From Lota lota (Eukaryota; Chordata; Actinopteri; Gadiformes; Lotidae): a stretch of 64,000 bases of DNA. The DNA is taken from contig JACYXH010000103.1 of NCBI GenBank assembly GCA_026745465.1, positions 738,501 through 802,500 of the forward strand. The letters run 5' to 3'. A program made the position numbers and the translations under genes. Numbering within the stretch: the stretch's first letter is position 1; each line of letters starts with the position of its first letter. Under the pieces are notes generated by a model. It made no database searches and was not told the DNA's origin. It saw nothing but the letters and a program-made list of their open reading frames with translations. Shown here in pieces: positions 28,766 to 39,883 of the stretch.

Positions 28766-30454
28766 CTAACAGCTCCGACGTCTTCCCACAGTCATCAGAC
28801 TGTAGAGCGGAGGTTGGGGGGGGCAAAGTCGGGGTCTGGAAGACTGTAGCACGAGGCCGCCTATGCGGCCTCGTGCTACAGTCTTCCAGACCCCTTCTTC
28901 AACCCGCTCATGAAGCGCACGGGGACGCCGCATGGAAGCGGACGACCCCCTGGCTATACTACACTGCCTAGCCGCCGCCCCACAGCCACTAGGCTGAGAG
29001 GGAGGGAGAGGCTGAGGGGAACAGGGATGCACGACAGGCGCAGGGCGCGGTCGGCTTAAAGGGCACAGCTCCTTAAAGATGTACTGCCGTTCGGTCGAAC
29101 GGGCTTTCAATTCTTTATTGTTTGGGAAGGAAAAAGACGTAGGTCGGTCCCACGTGGGCGCCAGCTTCCGTGCTTTCTGCCCCTTCGCTGCCTGGCGCTG
29201 CTGCGGAGGTGGCGTCGGCGCTGGAGGCGGCGGTGTGGCCCGTTGAGGACGTGGTCGACCCCGCTTCCTGCTGGCCCGACTGCTCCCGCTGGCCTGGTAG
29301 GAGGAGCCCGTGAGAATCGGCCCAAACCGGGAACGATTTTCACGGACGGACTGGAGGTGGGCGAGAACCTCCGCGAACCGAGGTCCAAAGAGTCCGTCCG
29401 CGGCCAACGGACCCTGGATAAGGCCCGCCCTTTCTCTGTCAGGGACAGAGGAGAAGGACAGCCACATGGCTCGATGACCCATGGTCGCCCACGCCATCTG
29501 ACGTCCGGCAGTAACCGCCACTGGCTGGCAAAGCTGGAGGACAGCGCCGGAGAATCTAGCGACCTTCTCCACGTCGCCCTGCCCGAACGAATCCTTGCCA
29601 ACTGTCATGGCCGACAGGGCAGAGGAAAGCAGGGCAATGTTGTTCACGGCCGCCGCTGCTTGTGCGGCGCAGACAAAGGATCTGTCCCACAAGGCAGCGA
29701 GCTGCTTGAGAAGCCGGTCGGGGGGCAGCGGCTTCTTGTTCGGACGCCATCCGGCGCCCGGACAGAGGAGCGCTGCCAGAGGAGGCTCCAGGCGAGGTAT
29801 CCCCCTCGCCTGTGTGGCGGACCACCCCTCCACCCTGGTGAAATCGGTGAACGCCTTCACCGGGGCCTTAAGGGAGGACGGGTCCACAGCCGCCGCGGTA
29901 AGATACCGCTGAACGGGTGGGAACAGAGGGCATATAGTAGGCCGTCTGGTCGACGAAGGAGGCCTAAAATAGTCCCCCTGCATGTCGTCCAGTTCCGGGG
30001 AGGGCGGCGGAGGTGGCATGGCGATGCCCTTGATGGCCGCTGCCTCGCCCATGATATCGCCGAACAGGTCGGCGAAACGACGCGGCTTCTCCGGGGGCAA
30101 AACCCCTGAAGGCCTTGAGGAAGTCCCCGACGCGGAGTCCACATCGAGGTCGTAGTCCTCGTCTTCCCCCGGTGTCGCCACGGCGTCGAAGATATCGATG
30201 GCGTCCGCGAGCTCCACCGACGGGGAAAAAAACAGGTGCCTCGAGAGGAGAACCTCTTGAGGTAGGGTGGTACAGGCGGCGCAGGAGCCGGAGCCTGAAA
30301 AGGCTGCCATGGCGTGCTCCGCACCGAGGCAACGGAAACACATGACGTGCCCGTCGTCCGGAGCAAGGATCGCCAGGCAAGAGGAGCAGAGAGGCCCTGA
30401 AAAGGGCCGTACCTCCGCAGATGCCGCCACGCCGTTGCTGCATGAAGTCATCAT
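28766..30454 (-). CDS. DIRS gag-like protein, 562 aa
   Basis: This is the first frame of the element, starting MMTSCSNG about 70 nt downstream of a TATATAA (30,521-30,527 on the plus-strand scale). Residues 23-47 carry a CxxC...CxxC-x4-H cluster that looks like a zinc-binding motif. The middle is acidic, then helical (LLKQLAALWDRSFVCAAQAAAAVNN). A basic Pro-rich stretch (RKRGRPRPQRATPPPPAP) near residue 400 suggests nucleic-acid binding. The stop is TAG at 28,766-28,768. Near its 3' end the gene contains a 64-bp perfect hairpin. Long frames on the opposite strand here are shadows. Confidence 0.85.
   Translation of the reverse strand: MMTSCSNGVAASAEVRPFSGPLCSSCLAILAPDDGHVMCFRCLGAEHAMAAFSGSGSCAACTTLPQEVLLSRHLFFSPSVELADAIDIFDAVATPGEDEDYDLDVDSASGTSSRPSGVLPPEKPRRFADLFGDIMGEAAAIKGIAMPPPPPSPELDDMQGDYFRPPSSTRRPTICPLFPPVQRYLTAAAVDPSSLKAPVKAFTDFTRVEGWSATQARGIPRLEPPLAALLCPGAGWRPNKKPLPPDRLLKQLAALWDRSFVCAAQAAAAVNNIALLSSALSAMTVGKDSFGQGDVEKVARFSGAVLQLCQPVAVTAGRQMAWATMGHRAMWLSFSSVPDRERAGLIQGPLAADGLFGPRFAEVLAHLQSVRENRSRFGPILTGSSYQASGSSRASRKRGRPRPQRATPPPPAPTPPPQQRQAAKGQKARKLAPTWDRPTSFSFPNNKELKARSTERQYIFKELCPLSRPRPAPVVHPCSPQPLPPSQPSGCGAAARQCSIARGSSASMRRPRALHERVEEGVWKTVARGRIGGLVLQSSRPRLCPPQPPLYSLMTVGRRRSC
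28831..28894. repeat. Perfect 30-bp-arm hairpin in DIRS gag
   Basis: Positions 28,831-28,860 are the exact reverse complement of 28,865-28,894, with a 4-base loop (CTAT on the plus strand). It lies about 60 nt before the gag TAG codon in the sense direction. It is read through in gag as ordinary codons. Confidence 0.97.
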
Positions 30455-30469
30455 GTTTAGTTAGTTTTG

Positions 30470-30661
30470 TTGGTACAAATGCTGAAAGAAAAAAGAGGAC
30501 GAACGCAGCTGTGCGCCGCGTTATATACACGGTGCCGTGGGAAGTGTGGGCTGTGCCCACGTTGATTGGTGCATTGCTGAAAATTTTCAGTGCACGCGAG
30601 TGCGCGCACGGGACAAGCCCATAAGGCGAAGCCTAGACGGCGTAGCCTGCATGAAATAGAA
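30470..30661. repeat. DIRS terminal inverted repeat and promoter, element 5' side
   Basis: This is the partner of the repeat at 24,822-24,990. On the minus strand it contains TATATAA (plus 30,521-30,527) followed about 70 nt later by the gag start codon, so it probably acts as the promoter. The end at 30,661 is fixed by the internal complementary region and the empty-site comparison. Confidence 0.92.
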
Positions 30662-30883
30662 CAACACCGTTTCTATATTCACTTTTGCATTAAGAAAGAA
30701 GGACCCGTCATCATCGTGCCACCACAAAGCCAAATCAACCTCGTTGCTTTTTCCACTCAACGGGCTTTACAAAACGAACTAACCCATCCCGAGTAAGCGA
30801 TGACGATACGATGTTTACTTTGAAGCTCGTGCATGTTTACGCACATGAATGACTATGCCTTCAAACTCTTGCATGTTGCAGAA
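30662..30883. repeat. Junction spacer 2, right part
   Basis: The remaining 222 bp of the spacer after the DIRS element. It begins CAACACCG and ends directly before the third bphl unit. Confidence 0.93.
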
Positions 30884-30964
30884 CCAGACCAGCTCGCTTT
30901 CGCTCTGTACTAAATCCACTTCACTTGACTACAAGTAAATGATTGCTAGTATTTCTTTTGACAA

Positions 30965-33097
30965 ATGGCGTTGATACTATCACGGCGTCTTGGCGCATTG
31001 CGAAATATTATGACACAAATGAAGACGATTCAGCCGTACTGGTAAATGTTTGTCTTGTGCGTTTTAGTTATTGCATAACGTTATATCATACATTACAATT
31101 CGAGCATCACATTCCCGTTGAATTTGTATTCGGAATATGTCTACCGAATGTGCATGGTACGACCTTGCTCTTCCTGCTGTGTAATTTGTTTTCTTTCTTT
31201 CTTTAAGCTAGTTATTTCATTGGTGTACACTAGGTGGCAATGATATACCAAAATGTACAACATTTTGATAGGTTTGAGGTTTGGTTGAATGCTGTATGGA
31301 ACACATTGGATTGGGTGTTGTTTCGTGTGCCTGCTATGGATGGGTTTCCTGTTTAGCTCTTCAGTGACAGCAGGCAGACAACACATCAATGGAATCCAAC
31401 TGTACTATGAGAAGACTGGCATAGGAAAGCATGCTGTCCTACTGATCCCTGGAGCTCTGGGTAAAATGCAACTGCAAATATATTTTCCATATATTTATGC
31501 AATATTTGTATTTATTTTTTTACCAAATAGCCAGATCACAGTCTTAAAAAAAATAATTCTCAGGCACTCTGACCGACTTTGGACCTCAGCTGAAGTCTCT
31601 GAACAAGGAGATGTTTACCGTTGTTGGCTTTGACCCCCGTGGTTATGGGCGTTCTCGTCCTCCCGAGAGAGACTTCCCTCTGGACTTCTTTGAAAGGGAC
31701 GCAAAGGATGCAGTAGACCTGATGAAGGTCTGACCATTCCACTCACCATATTGGTCTTAATAAACCTTATTTATGTGTCTTAAACCTCCTTTATTGAATT
31801 AAATTGGTAACAACAGGTGGTGTGTTGAATCTCAAATTTGATGAATCCATTGATATTAACTGACTTTGATTGTTCCCTTTTCTGTTCACATGGGGCACTC
31901 ATGTATGAGAATTCGATTTGAATTAGTTCTGTACTATTGTGTAGTAGATATTTAGACTATGATGAAATAGACTGTTTTGTTTCTTAGTGTTGCTCAGTAC
32001 TTTTAATCTGTCCATGTGCCAGGCATTGGGCTTCGGCAGGTTCTCTCTGCTGGGGTGGTGCAACGGAGGGACTACAGGTCTGGTGGTGGCAGCCAGGAAC
32101 CCAGAGCTCATCCACAAGATGGTTGTCTGGGGCTCCAACGCCCACGTTTCCCAACAGGATCTCAGCTTTTACCATGGTTACAGCCCTGCTGCCCCTAACA
32201 TGTATTTTAATATAATATAACTGAAATTGTGGATCTGTGCGCGGCTAACTCATGGCCGCATGGATTCTGAATGTGCCTAGCGACCAGTGATGTGTCCCAG
32301 TGGAGCGCCAGGATGAGGAAGCCCATGGAGGACATGTATGGAGCAGAGGTGTTCCCTAAGATCTGGAAAGCCTGGGTGGATGGGATCTCACAATTTGCCC
32401 ACAGACCAGAAGGTAACCCATAGAGGGTGATGATTCTTTACTATTATTTAACCAGCTGATCATAGTTGGGCAGGAGAACCTGAGTCTTTTTTTGCGCCAT
32501 TAAATTGGGGATTATATTTAACCATCCCCAACTAAATGAATACAGGATTATACAATATGTAACACGCTTGCTATTTTCTTATTCAAGGGAGTTATCCTAA
32601 TGCTTCATATGAGTGTGGTGTAAATTAGCCACATTTGAGGGGTTCCCTTAAAACCACGAAGAACAAACAATTCCTTGTCTTTGAACATGTACTAGAAATG
32701 TAGAGTAGAAAATGATTGTTATACCAAATACACTATTCATGGGAACCAAAGCCATGCATAATGTGGTATCCTGTTACAGGGAGCATCTGCATGGAGCTTC
32801 TGCCTCATATTTGCTGTCCTACCCTCATCATCCATGGAGAGAAAGACCCCATGTTGCCCAGCTTCCATCCACAATACCTTCTCAAACACATCAAGGGATC
32901 AAGGTGATGTATCCAAAAATGTTAATGTATTATAATATTTTAGGTTTAGGTTAGGTTGAATTTATTGCACTTGAGTCACTGCTTGACGTTTTCTTTTTTA
33001 TTCTAGTTTACATGTGATTCCAGAGGGAAAACACAATCTTCACCTGAGATTCGCTGCCGAATTCAACAAAATGGTGCAAGACTTTTTGACTGAATGA
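30965..33097 (+). CDS. bphl: bphl copy 2, full length, nucleophile Ser replaced by Cys
   Basis: Seven exons in phase: 30965-31041, 31357-31460, 31564-31727, 32023-32176, 32281-32412, 32780-32903 and 33007-33097, giving 281 aa. The leader, LRF tail, Asp and His positions match copy 1. The nucleophile elbow reads GWCNGGTTG instead of GWSDGGITG: Ser to Cys, Asp to Asn, Ile to Thr. Exon 3 has lost three bases at its start, removing one Ser residue in frame. The pyrimidine tract before its acceptor has become A-rich (near 31,545-31,560), which may weaken splicing. Other changes include Leu84Phe in the DPRGYG strand, an Ile-to-Thr after the exon 4/5 junction and Ala-to-Thr near the C-terminus. No stop interrupts it. 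It may be a new-function enzyme, a dead paralogue or a decaying copy. Confidence 0.85.
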
Positions 33098-33442
33098 CAA
33101 CTTTATTTTCTATGACGAATGTGACTTGGGTAATTAATGATGAAATGTGTGTTAGGGTGGACTGTATGACAACAATAATTGTAATGGTTATTAAAATGAT
33201 GTTCATTCCATTTGGTTATTACTGTTCATCTGTGTTAGAAGTTTAGATATGAAGATGTTGTTTTTGATGATCATTACTATGCTATGTATCTAGTATGCAG
33301 ATGGCATGTTGATTATTTATTAGTTGCAAAATAACTATTTGGTTTAATGTCTTTTACTTTCTGCAAAAAAATATCTATCTAGATTACCTAATAGAATGTT
33401 AGTATTGTAACATTCTCAAATGAGACATAGTAGGACTGCTGT

Positions 33443-33456
33443 ATCGATGCATCGAT
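33443..33456. promoter_or_regulatory. 14-bp palindrome upstream of psmg4 copy 2
   Basis: The same ATCGATGCATCGAT as at 20,526, at a matching distance before the psmg4 start. The function is not shown by the sequence. Confidence 0.3.
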
Positions 33457-33617
33457 TGCTTTCGTCTCGCCCCTCGTCATATAACCCGGATGTGTGCGCC
33501 ACGGCATGGTTTGAGAATACAACAAACCGATAGTAACCATAATCAGCAAAAAGCCCATGCATGTATAACACATGCTTTACAATTGTTTATAAGCATTTAA
33601 ACCTGTCGTCGTTCAAA

Positions 33618-34590
33618 ATGAGTGGAGCCCAACAAGGAGGTGCATTTGATGCCATTGCCGTGCACAATTTTTGTGAAAAGATTTCAGAGCAAGTGATACA
33701 CTTTCATGTGATGAAGATGAACGGCGGCTTCTTCCTCTGGGTCGGCTCGAGTCCAACCTTGTCTACTTGGCGGTTTCTATGAATAGCACATTTGTAAGTT
33801 CATCAATGAAGTTGATGTGACGCCAATATATTGTTCTGCACAAACCAGGCAGTCAAAACCGTTCCTAAATTCTTCATTAAATATGTAATCAAGCTAACGT
33901 ACATTATTTCACGTAAATTCCTAAATAATCAACGAATGTCGTAACCCATGTTTTCCGTTTGCAGGATGCCATGCCTCTATCAATGCTGCTCATGGGGGAT
34001 AGATCTGAGACCGCTCCAAATTCATTGGCACAGAGATTAGGTAAAGTTATATGAATGTGTTTCTATGTAATGTAATGTCCAATGTGGCAAGCTATGAGGA
34101 TTTTATAAGGAGGATAACCAGTTGAATCAGCCTAAGCATGTTGGACCCTTTATATAGGCTATAGTTTATAATAGTCAAGTAGTTAATCCAATTTAACAAT
34201 ATTGTAAGTTAAGTAACATTTCTCCTATTGTGAAGACTGACAACATGTACATTTATGTGGGTGAAGATAACATAACTTTGTCTTATCAGCTTAGAGAACG
34301 TGACGTGCACCTACATCACCAAGACAAATTCCTTGTATGTTTAAAAAGCGTACTTGGCAATAAAGCTGTTCTGATTCTGATTCTGAACCAAATCTAAAGC
34401 AAAAACATGATGATGTTAATTCTCTCAATTAATGGTCTTACATTGTTTTTCCCTATTCTAATTTGCAGCAAAGAAGACAAAGAAGCAAGTGTTTGTGAGT
34501 TATAATCTCCCAGTGGTCAACACTAACCTGGCCCTGCAGGTGGAGGATAGGATCAAAAAAGAGATGGGGAATCACCCGGAACACTTTTAA
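33618..34590 (+). pseudogene. psmg4: psmg4 copy 2, frameshifted
   Basis: Exons 33618-33793, 33965-34040 and 34469-34590 align with copy 1. Exon 1 is one base shorter because TCTAAC has become TCTAC near 33,764-33,770. The frame then ends after SSPTLSTWRFL at 33,782, still within exon 1, so only the first 50-odd residues remain. The exon 1 end also has a further change (AGCAAA to AGCACA). Splice sites and later exons are otherwise preserved, which points to recent loss. A downstream in-frame restart is not evident. Confidence 0.9.
34301..34386 (+). mobile_element. Retroposon 3' tail in psmg4 intron 2 (copy 2)
   Basis: Copy of the tail at 21,386-21,470, carried along by the duplication. Confidence 0.55.
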
Positions 34591-34783
34591 TGTTGTATCC
34601 TCATCTCGGTCATCTAGTAGCCCTCAATTGTATATAGCCTCTGAAAGGAAGGAAACCCTTCTTGTTTATTTTTGTGCCTTTGCAACTTCACTTTCTTCAT
34701 AATACCAAAACAAACGCTTACATAAATATTTAATATTCTGTAATCATCACACGCAGACCCTTTTGTTACATCAAATCAGGTGT

Positions 34784-35097
34784 AAATCAAGAAGTAACAA
34801 TCAGCGTTTAATTACGTTGATTTACCTTTGAGTATTTCCTACTATAGGCTACTGTGTAAAATGCTGTTTAGAATCGACCAACACCGTTTCTATATTCACT
34901 TTTACAATAAGAAAGAAGGACCCGTCATCATCGTGCCACCACAGCCAAATCAACCGCGTTGCTTTATCCACTCAACGGGCTTTACAAAACGAACTAACCC
35001 ATCCCGAGTAAGCGATGACGATACGATGTTTACTTTGAAGCTCGTGCATGTTTACGCACATGAATGACTATGCCTTCAAACTCTTGCATGTTGCAGA
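34784..35097. repeat. Junction spacer 3
   Basis: This spacer follows psmg4 copy 2. It is a full-unit type junction like spacer 1, entered from CAAATCAGGTGT. A two-base difference in the CCACCACAGCC region relative to spacer 1 is shared with spacer 9. Confidence 0.9.
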
Positions 35098-35179
35098 ACC
35101 AGACCAGGTCGCTTTCGCTCTGTACTAAATCCACTTCACTTCACTACAAGTAAATGATTGCTAGTATTTCTTTTGACAA

Positions 35180-36055
35180 ATGCCGTTGATACTATCACGG
35201 CGTCTTGGCGCATTGCGACATATTATGACACAAATGAAGACGATTCAGCCGTACTGGTAAATGTTTGTCTTGTGCGTTTTAGTTATTGCATAACGTTATA
35301 TCAAACATCATTACAATTCGAGCATCACATTCCCGTTGAATTTGTATTCGGAATATGTCTACCGAATGTGCATGGTACGACCTTGCTCTTCCTGCTGTGT
35401 AATTTGTTTTCTTTCTTTAGGCTAGTTATTTCATTGGTGTACACTAGGTGGCAATGATATACCAAAATGTACAACATTTTGATAGGTTTGAGGTTTGGTT
35501 GAATGCTGAATGGAACACATACATTGGATTGAGTGTTGTTTCGCGTGCCTGCTATGGATGGGTTTCCTGTTTAGCTCTTCAGTGACAGCAGGCAGACAAC
35601 ACATCAATGGAATCCAACTGTACTATGAGAAGACTGGCATAGGAAAGCATGCTGTCCTACTGATCCCTGGAGCTCTGGGTAAAATGTAACTGCAAATATA
35701 TTTTGCATATATTAATGCAATATTTGTATTTATTTTTTTACCAAATAGCCAGATCACAGTCTTAATTTTTTTTTGCTCAGGTAGCACTCTGACCGACTTT
35801 GGACCTCAGCTGAAGTCTCTGAACAAGGAGATGTTTACCGTTGTTGGCTTGGAGCCCCGTGGTTATGGGCGTTCTCGTCCTCCCGAGAGAGTACAAACAT
35901 TGTGCTTTTTTTTGCATGGCCAAACACGTTATGTCAGCCTAAAGTTATACATTGTAGTTAAAGGATTAACAACCAATAACATTACCACAGCACACAGAAC
36001 AAGGGGCTGTGAGTATGAGAGAAATTGTATTACAATTAGGAGGTATCTCAGCTAA
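35180..36055 (+). pseudogene. Truncated bphl chimera in short unit 2
   Basis: Exons 35180-35256, 35575-35678 and 35781-36055 predict 151 aa. The fusion point is the same as in unit 1. It has its own Asp85Glu change in the DPRGYG strand. AATAAA follows at 36,087-36,092. A 12-bp duplication (TGGTCTACTC region near 36,650) distinguishes the slc22a23-derived part of this unit. Confidence 0.85.
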
Positions 36056-37062
36056 AGCAACAAAAATGCCCTTGGCGACTTGACAAAATAAATAGCTTTT
36101 TTAATTACATAGTTTAATGTTTTGTCAAAGAACAAAACCATCATAAAGCCATACGATTTCTGAGACGCGTCATAAGACAAAGTAAAACTGATTACTTTAT
36201 TGTCTGTTCAACTCACAGGTACTTCGTTATTTTGGCATTGCTCAGTTTTGGTCTACCGTCCATGCAGTTTGCCATTGTCTCCGGCTGCTGTTAAATCAGC
36301 CATCATACAACCTTTGCTAAGATAATTCATAGTTCAAAATGTGTATACACTGACCATACTTAATTACTAAAAATAAAGTGCCAAATTGGACTTCTAGTGA
36401 AGGAACAACACATCAGAGTAGAGGAAATGCAGATCGTAATATAAATCCATTTATGCACGGTCATGGAAAAATTGTTGTAGTGGTTCAGCCAATCCCTGGA
36501 TTTTAATTGTGTTGGCTGGAAACTCACAAACACTTGATTGTGTCTTGGACTTAAGTGCAAAATGACCCAGAAATTAAATACAATGCAGTGAGATCCCCCT
36601 CCCCCTCAAACTCTAAACAACAGAGATCATTATTGAATGCTGGTCTACTCTGGTCTACTCTGGTCTTCTCGTCTCCTTTCGTACACTGGCTCTGCTGCTC
36701 TGTGGCAGCCAATCATTCCGTTGTCAAGGAGACAAGGTTGACAGTACAGTGAGACCAAATCATCTAAAACCTAAACCACCACAACTGTTTGGTTTGCATC
36801 AGTGGCACACACTGACTTGAGATGAATGAATTGCAGTCCTTGAAGACTTGTGTCGCAAACCCTTTCAACATTGGGCCGCTGGCTCTACACAGCACTCCAT
36901 TCTGTTCATCATTCCATCAGAGTTGTCATTTCATTACACTAATTTTTCCTTTTTTTAGTTTAATCGGAAATGTATTTCCCTGGGCACCTACCAGCTCATC
37001 ATCCCCACAGGCTACAGGTTACATTTTTCCACATGATTAACAGCATGACCGGACCGCTATCG

Positions 37063-37489
37063 CTATGACGCCTTCACCCCATTGACTACGGCACAGTTGT
37101 CAAGGACCTCTCCTCCGGTCGCCAGGGCGTACGAGGCGGGCACTGCTGCCAGAGCGGTGGCCGCGGCCACGGTGGCGCTGCCTGTGGCCGTGAGATGGAT
37201 CGGCGTGTCGTGCACGCGGGAGTAGTCCCTGTCCGTCTTGGCCAGCAGGAGGTGCTGCTCCCCAGGCCGGAGCAGGGTCTGCCGGGTGAAGCTCTCCCCA
37301 TCGGCCAGGCTCTCGGGCAGTGGCTGGCCGCGCGGCTCCGGCAGTAGCAGCAGGCAGATGATGCACAGCAGGGTGCAGCAGGCGAAGATGACGTGCAGGA
37401 AGTAGCCCTTCTGGTTGTGGAGCTCCATGATAGGGGCGGTGAGCATACCGAAGCCGGCGCTAGCCAGCACAAGGCCCCGGCCTCTACCC
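37063..37489 (-). pseudogene. Detached terminal exon of slc22a23 in short unit 2
   Basis: The 427-bp copy is three bases shorter than the intact exon (one His of FLHHV lost, in frame), a change shared with short units 3-6. The frame is open to NGVKAS. The copied 3' UTR occupies about 35,893-37,062. Confidence 0.92.
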
Positions 37490-37606
37490 CTAACAGGACC
37501 AGACCGAACAGATGGACAATGGTGGGTCATTGTACACACCGATACATAACCAAACGCGAGGCAAAAGCAGACGTTCAAAGTTCAATGGCAGATTCAAATC
37601 AGGTGT

Positions 37607-37923
37607 AAATCAAGAAGCAACAATCAGCGTTTAATTACGTTGATTTACCTTTGAGTATTTCCTACTATAGGCTACTGTGTAAAATGCTGTTTAGAATCGA
37701 CCAACACCGTTTCTATATTCACTTTTGCATTAAGAAAGAAGGACCCGTCATCATCGTGCCACCACAGAGCCAAATCAACCTCGTTGCTTTATCCACTCAA
37801 CGGGCTTTACAAAACGAACTAACCCATCCCGAGTAAGCGATGACGATACGATGTTTACTTTAAAGCTCGTGCATGTTTACGCACATGAATGACTATGCCT
37901 TCAAACTCTTGCATGTTGCAGAA
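37607..37923. repeat. Junction spacer 4
   Basis: Short-unit type junction: slc22a23 intron sequence ending GGCAGATTCA passes into AATCAGGTGT and then the spacer. Confidence 0.9.
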
Positions 37924-38004
37924 CCAGACCAGGTCGCTTTCGCTCTGTACTAAATCCACTTCACTTGACTACAAGTAAATGATTGCTAGTATTTCTTTTG
38001 ACAA

Positions 38005-38886
38005 ATGCTGTTGATACTATCACGGCGTCTTGGCGCATTACGAAATATTATGACACAAATGAAGACGATTCAGCCGTACTGGTAAACGTTTGTCTAGTGC
38101 GTTTTAGTTATTGCATAACGTTATATCAAACATCATTACAATTCGAGCATCACATTCCCGTTGAATTTGTATTCGGAATATGTCTACCGAATGTGCATGG
38201 TACGACTTTGCTCTTCCTGCTGTGTACTTTGTTTTCTTTCTTTCTTTAGGCTAGTTATTTCATTGGTGTACACTAGGTGGCATTGATAAACCAAAATGTA
38301 CAACATTTTGATAGGTTTGAGGTTTGGTTGAATGCTGAATGGAACACATACATTGGATTGGGTGTTGTTTCGTGTGCCTGCTATGGATGGGTTTCCTGTT
38401 TAGCTCTTCAGTGACAGCAGGCAGACAACACATCAATGGAATCCAACTGTACTATGAGAAGACTGGCATAGGAAAGCATGCTGTCCTACTGATCCCTGGA
38501 GCTCTGGGTAAAATGCAACTGCAAATATATTTTCCATATATTTATGCAATATTTGTATTTTTTTTTTTTTTACCAAATAGCCAGATCACAGTCTTAATTT
38601 TTTTTGCTCAGGTAGCACTCTGACCGACTTTGGACCTCAGCTGAAGTCTCTGAACAAGGAGATGTTTACCGTTGTTGGCTTGGACCCCCGTGGTTATGGG
38701 CGTTCTCGTCCTCCCGAGAGAGTACAAGCATTGTGCTTTTTTTTGCATGTCCAAACACGTTATGTCAGCCTAAAGTTATACATTGTAGTTAAAGGATTAA
38801 CAACCAATACCATTACCATAGCACACAGAACAAGGGGGTGTGAGTATGAGAGAAATTGTATTACAATTAGGAGGTATCTCAGCTAA
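38005..38886 (+). pseudogene. Truncated bphl chimera in short unit 3
   Basis: Exons 38005-38081, 38404-38507 and 38612-38886; 151 codons. It starts ATGCTG and has GCATTACGA in exon 1, both shared by short units 3-7. AATAAA is at 38,918-38,923, 32 nt after the stop. A poly-T run in intron 2 is 14 bases long. Confidence 0.85.
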
Positions 38887-39883
38887 AGCAACAAAAATGC
38901 CCTTGGCGACTTGACAAAATAAATAGCTTTTTAAATTACATAGTTTAATGTTTTGTCAAAGAACAAAACCATCATAAAGCCATACGATTTCTGAGACGCG
39001 TCATAAGACAAAGTAAAGCTGATTACTTTATTGTCTGTTCAACTCACAGGTACTTTGTTATTTTGGCATTGCTCAGTTTTGGTCTACCGTCCATGCAGTT
39101 TGCCATTGTCTCCGGCTGCTGTTAAATCAGCCATCATACAACCTTTGCTAAGATAATTCATAGTTCAAAATGTGTATACACTGACCATACTTAATTACTA
39201 AAAATAAAGTGCCAAATTGGACTTCTAGTGAAGTAACAACACATCAGAGTAGAGGAAATGCAGATTGTAATATAAATCCATTTGTGCACGGTCATGCAAA
39301 AATTGTTGTAGTGGTTCAGCCAATCCCTGGATTTTAATTGTGTTGGCTGGAAACTCACAAACACTTGATTGTGTCTTGGACTTAAGAGCAAAATGACCCA
39401 GAAATTAAATACAATGCAGTGAGATCCGCCTCCCCCTCAAACTCTAAACAACAGAGATCATTATTGAATGCTGGTCTACTCTGGTCTTCTCGTCTCCTTT
39501 CGTACACTGGCTCTGCTGCTCTGTGGCAGCCAATCATTCCGTTGTCAAGGAGACAAGGTTGACAGTACAGTGAGACCAAATCCTCTAAAACCTAAACCAC
39601 CACAACTGTTTGGTTTGCATCAGTGGCACACACTGACTTGAGATGAATGAATTGCAGTCCTTGAAGACTTGTGTCGCAAACCCTTTCAACATTGGGCCGC
39701 TGGCTCTACACAGCACTCCATTCTGTTCATCATTCCATCAGAGTTGTCATTTCATTACACTAATTTTTCCTTTTTTTAGTTTAATCGGAAATGTATTTCC
39801 CTGGGCACCTACCAGCTCATCATCCCCACAGGCTACAGGTTACATTTTTCCACATGATTAACAGCATGACCGGACCGCTATCG

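Larger units (their letters stand above)
24781..30661 (-). mobile_element. DIRS-type tyrosine-recombinase retrotransposon, 5,881 bp, nearly complete
   Basis: The element reads on the minus strand: gag, then RT/RNase H, then tyrosine recombinase. It has inverted terminal repeats (about 24,822-24,990 and 30,470-30,650), not LTRs. An internal complementary region beside the downstream terminus (25,016-25,115) is complementary to both outer ends, with their circle junction between 25,069 and 25,070. That architecture is diagnostic of DIRS elements, which integrate from a circular intermediate and make no target duplication. Here the flanks rejoin to the empty site without gain or loss of a base. 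The element lies in junction spacer 2 of the bphl array. An amber codon between gag and RT and a frameshift in the recombinase suggest that this copy is disabled or depends on recoding. Confidence 0.95.

Noticed and set aside
26403..28826. 807-codon minus-strand frame overlapping the DIRS RT
   Set aside because: Only its last 110 or so codons resemble a protein (the recombinase N-terminus). The rest is the shadow of the RT frame.
29243..30109. 288-codon plus-strand frame inside the DIRS element
   Set aside because: It is antisense to gag, composed of biased residues, and is explained by the GC-rich gag codons.
24781..30661. LTR retrotransposon or endogenous retrovirus
   Set aside because: The termini are inverted rather than direct repeats, there is no target duplication, and a tyrosine recombinase replaces the DDE integrase and protease.
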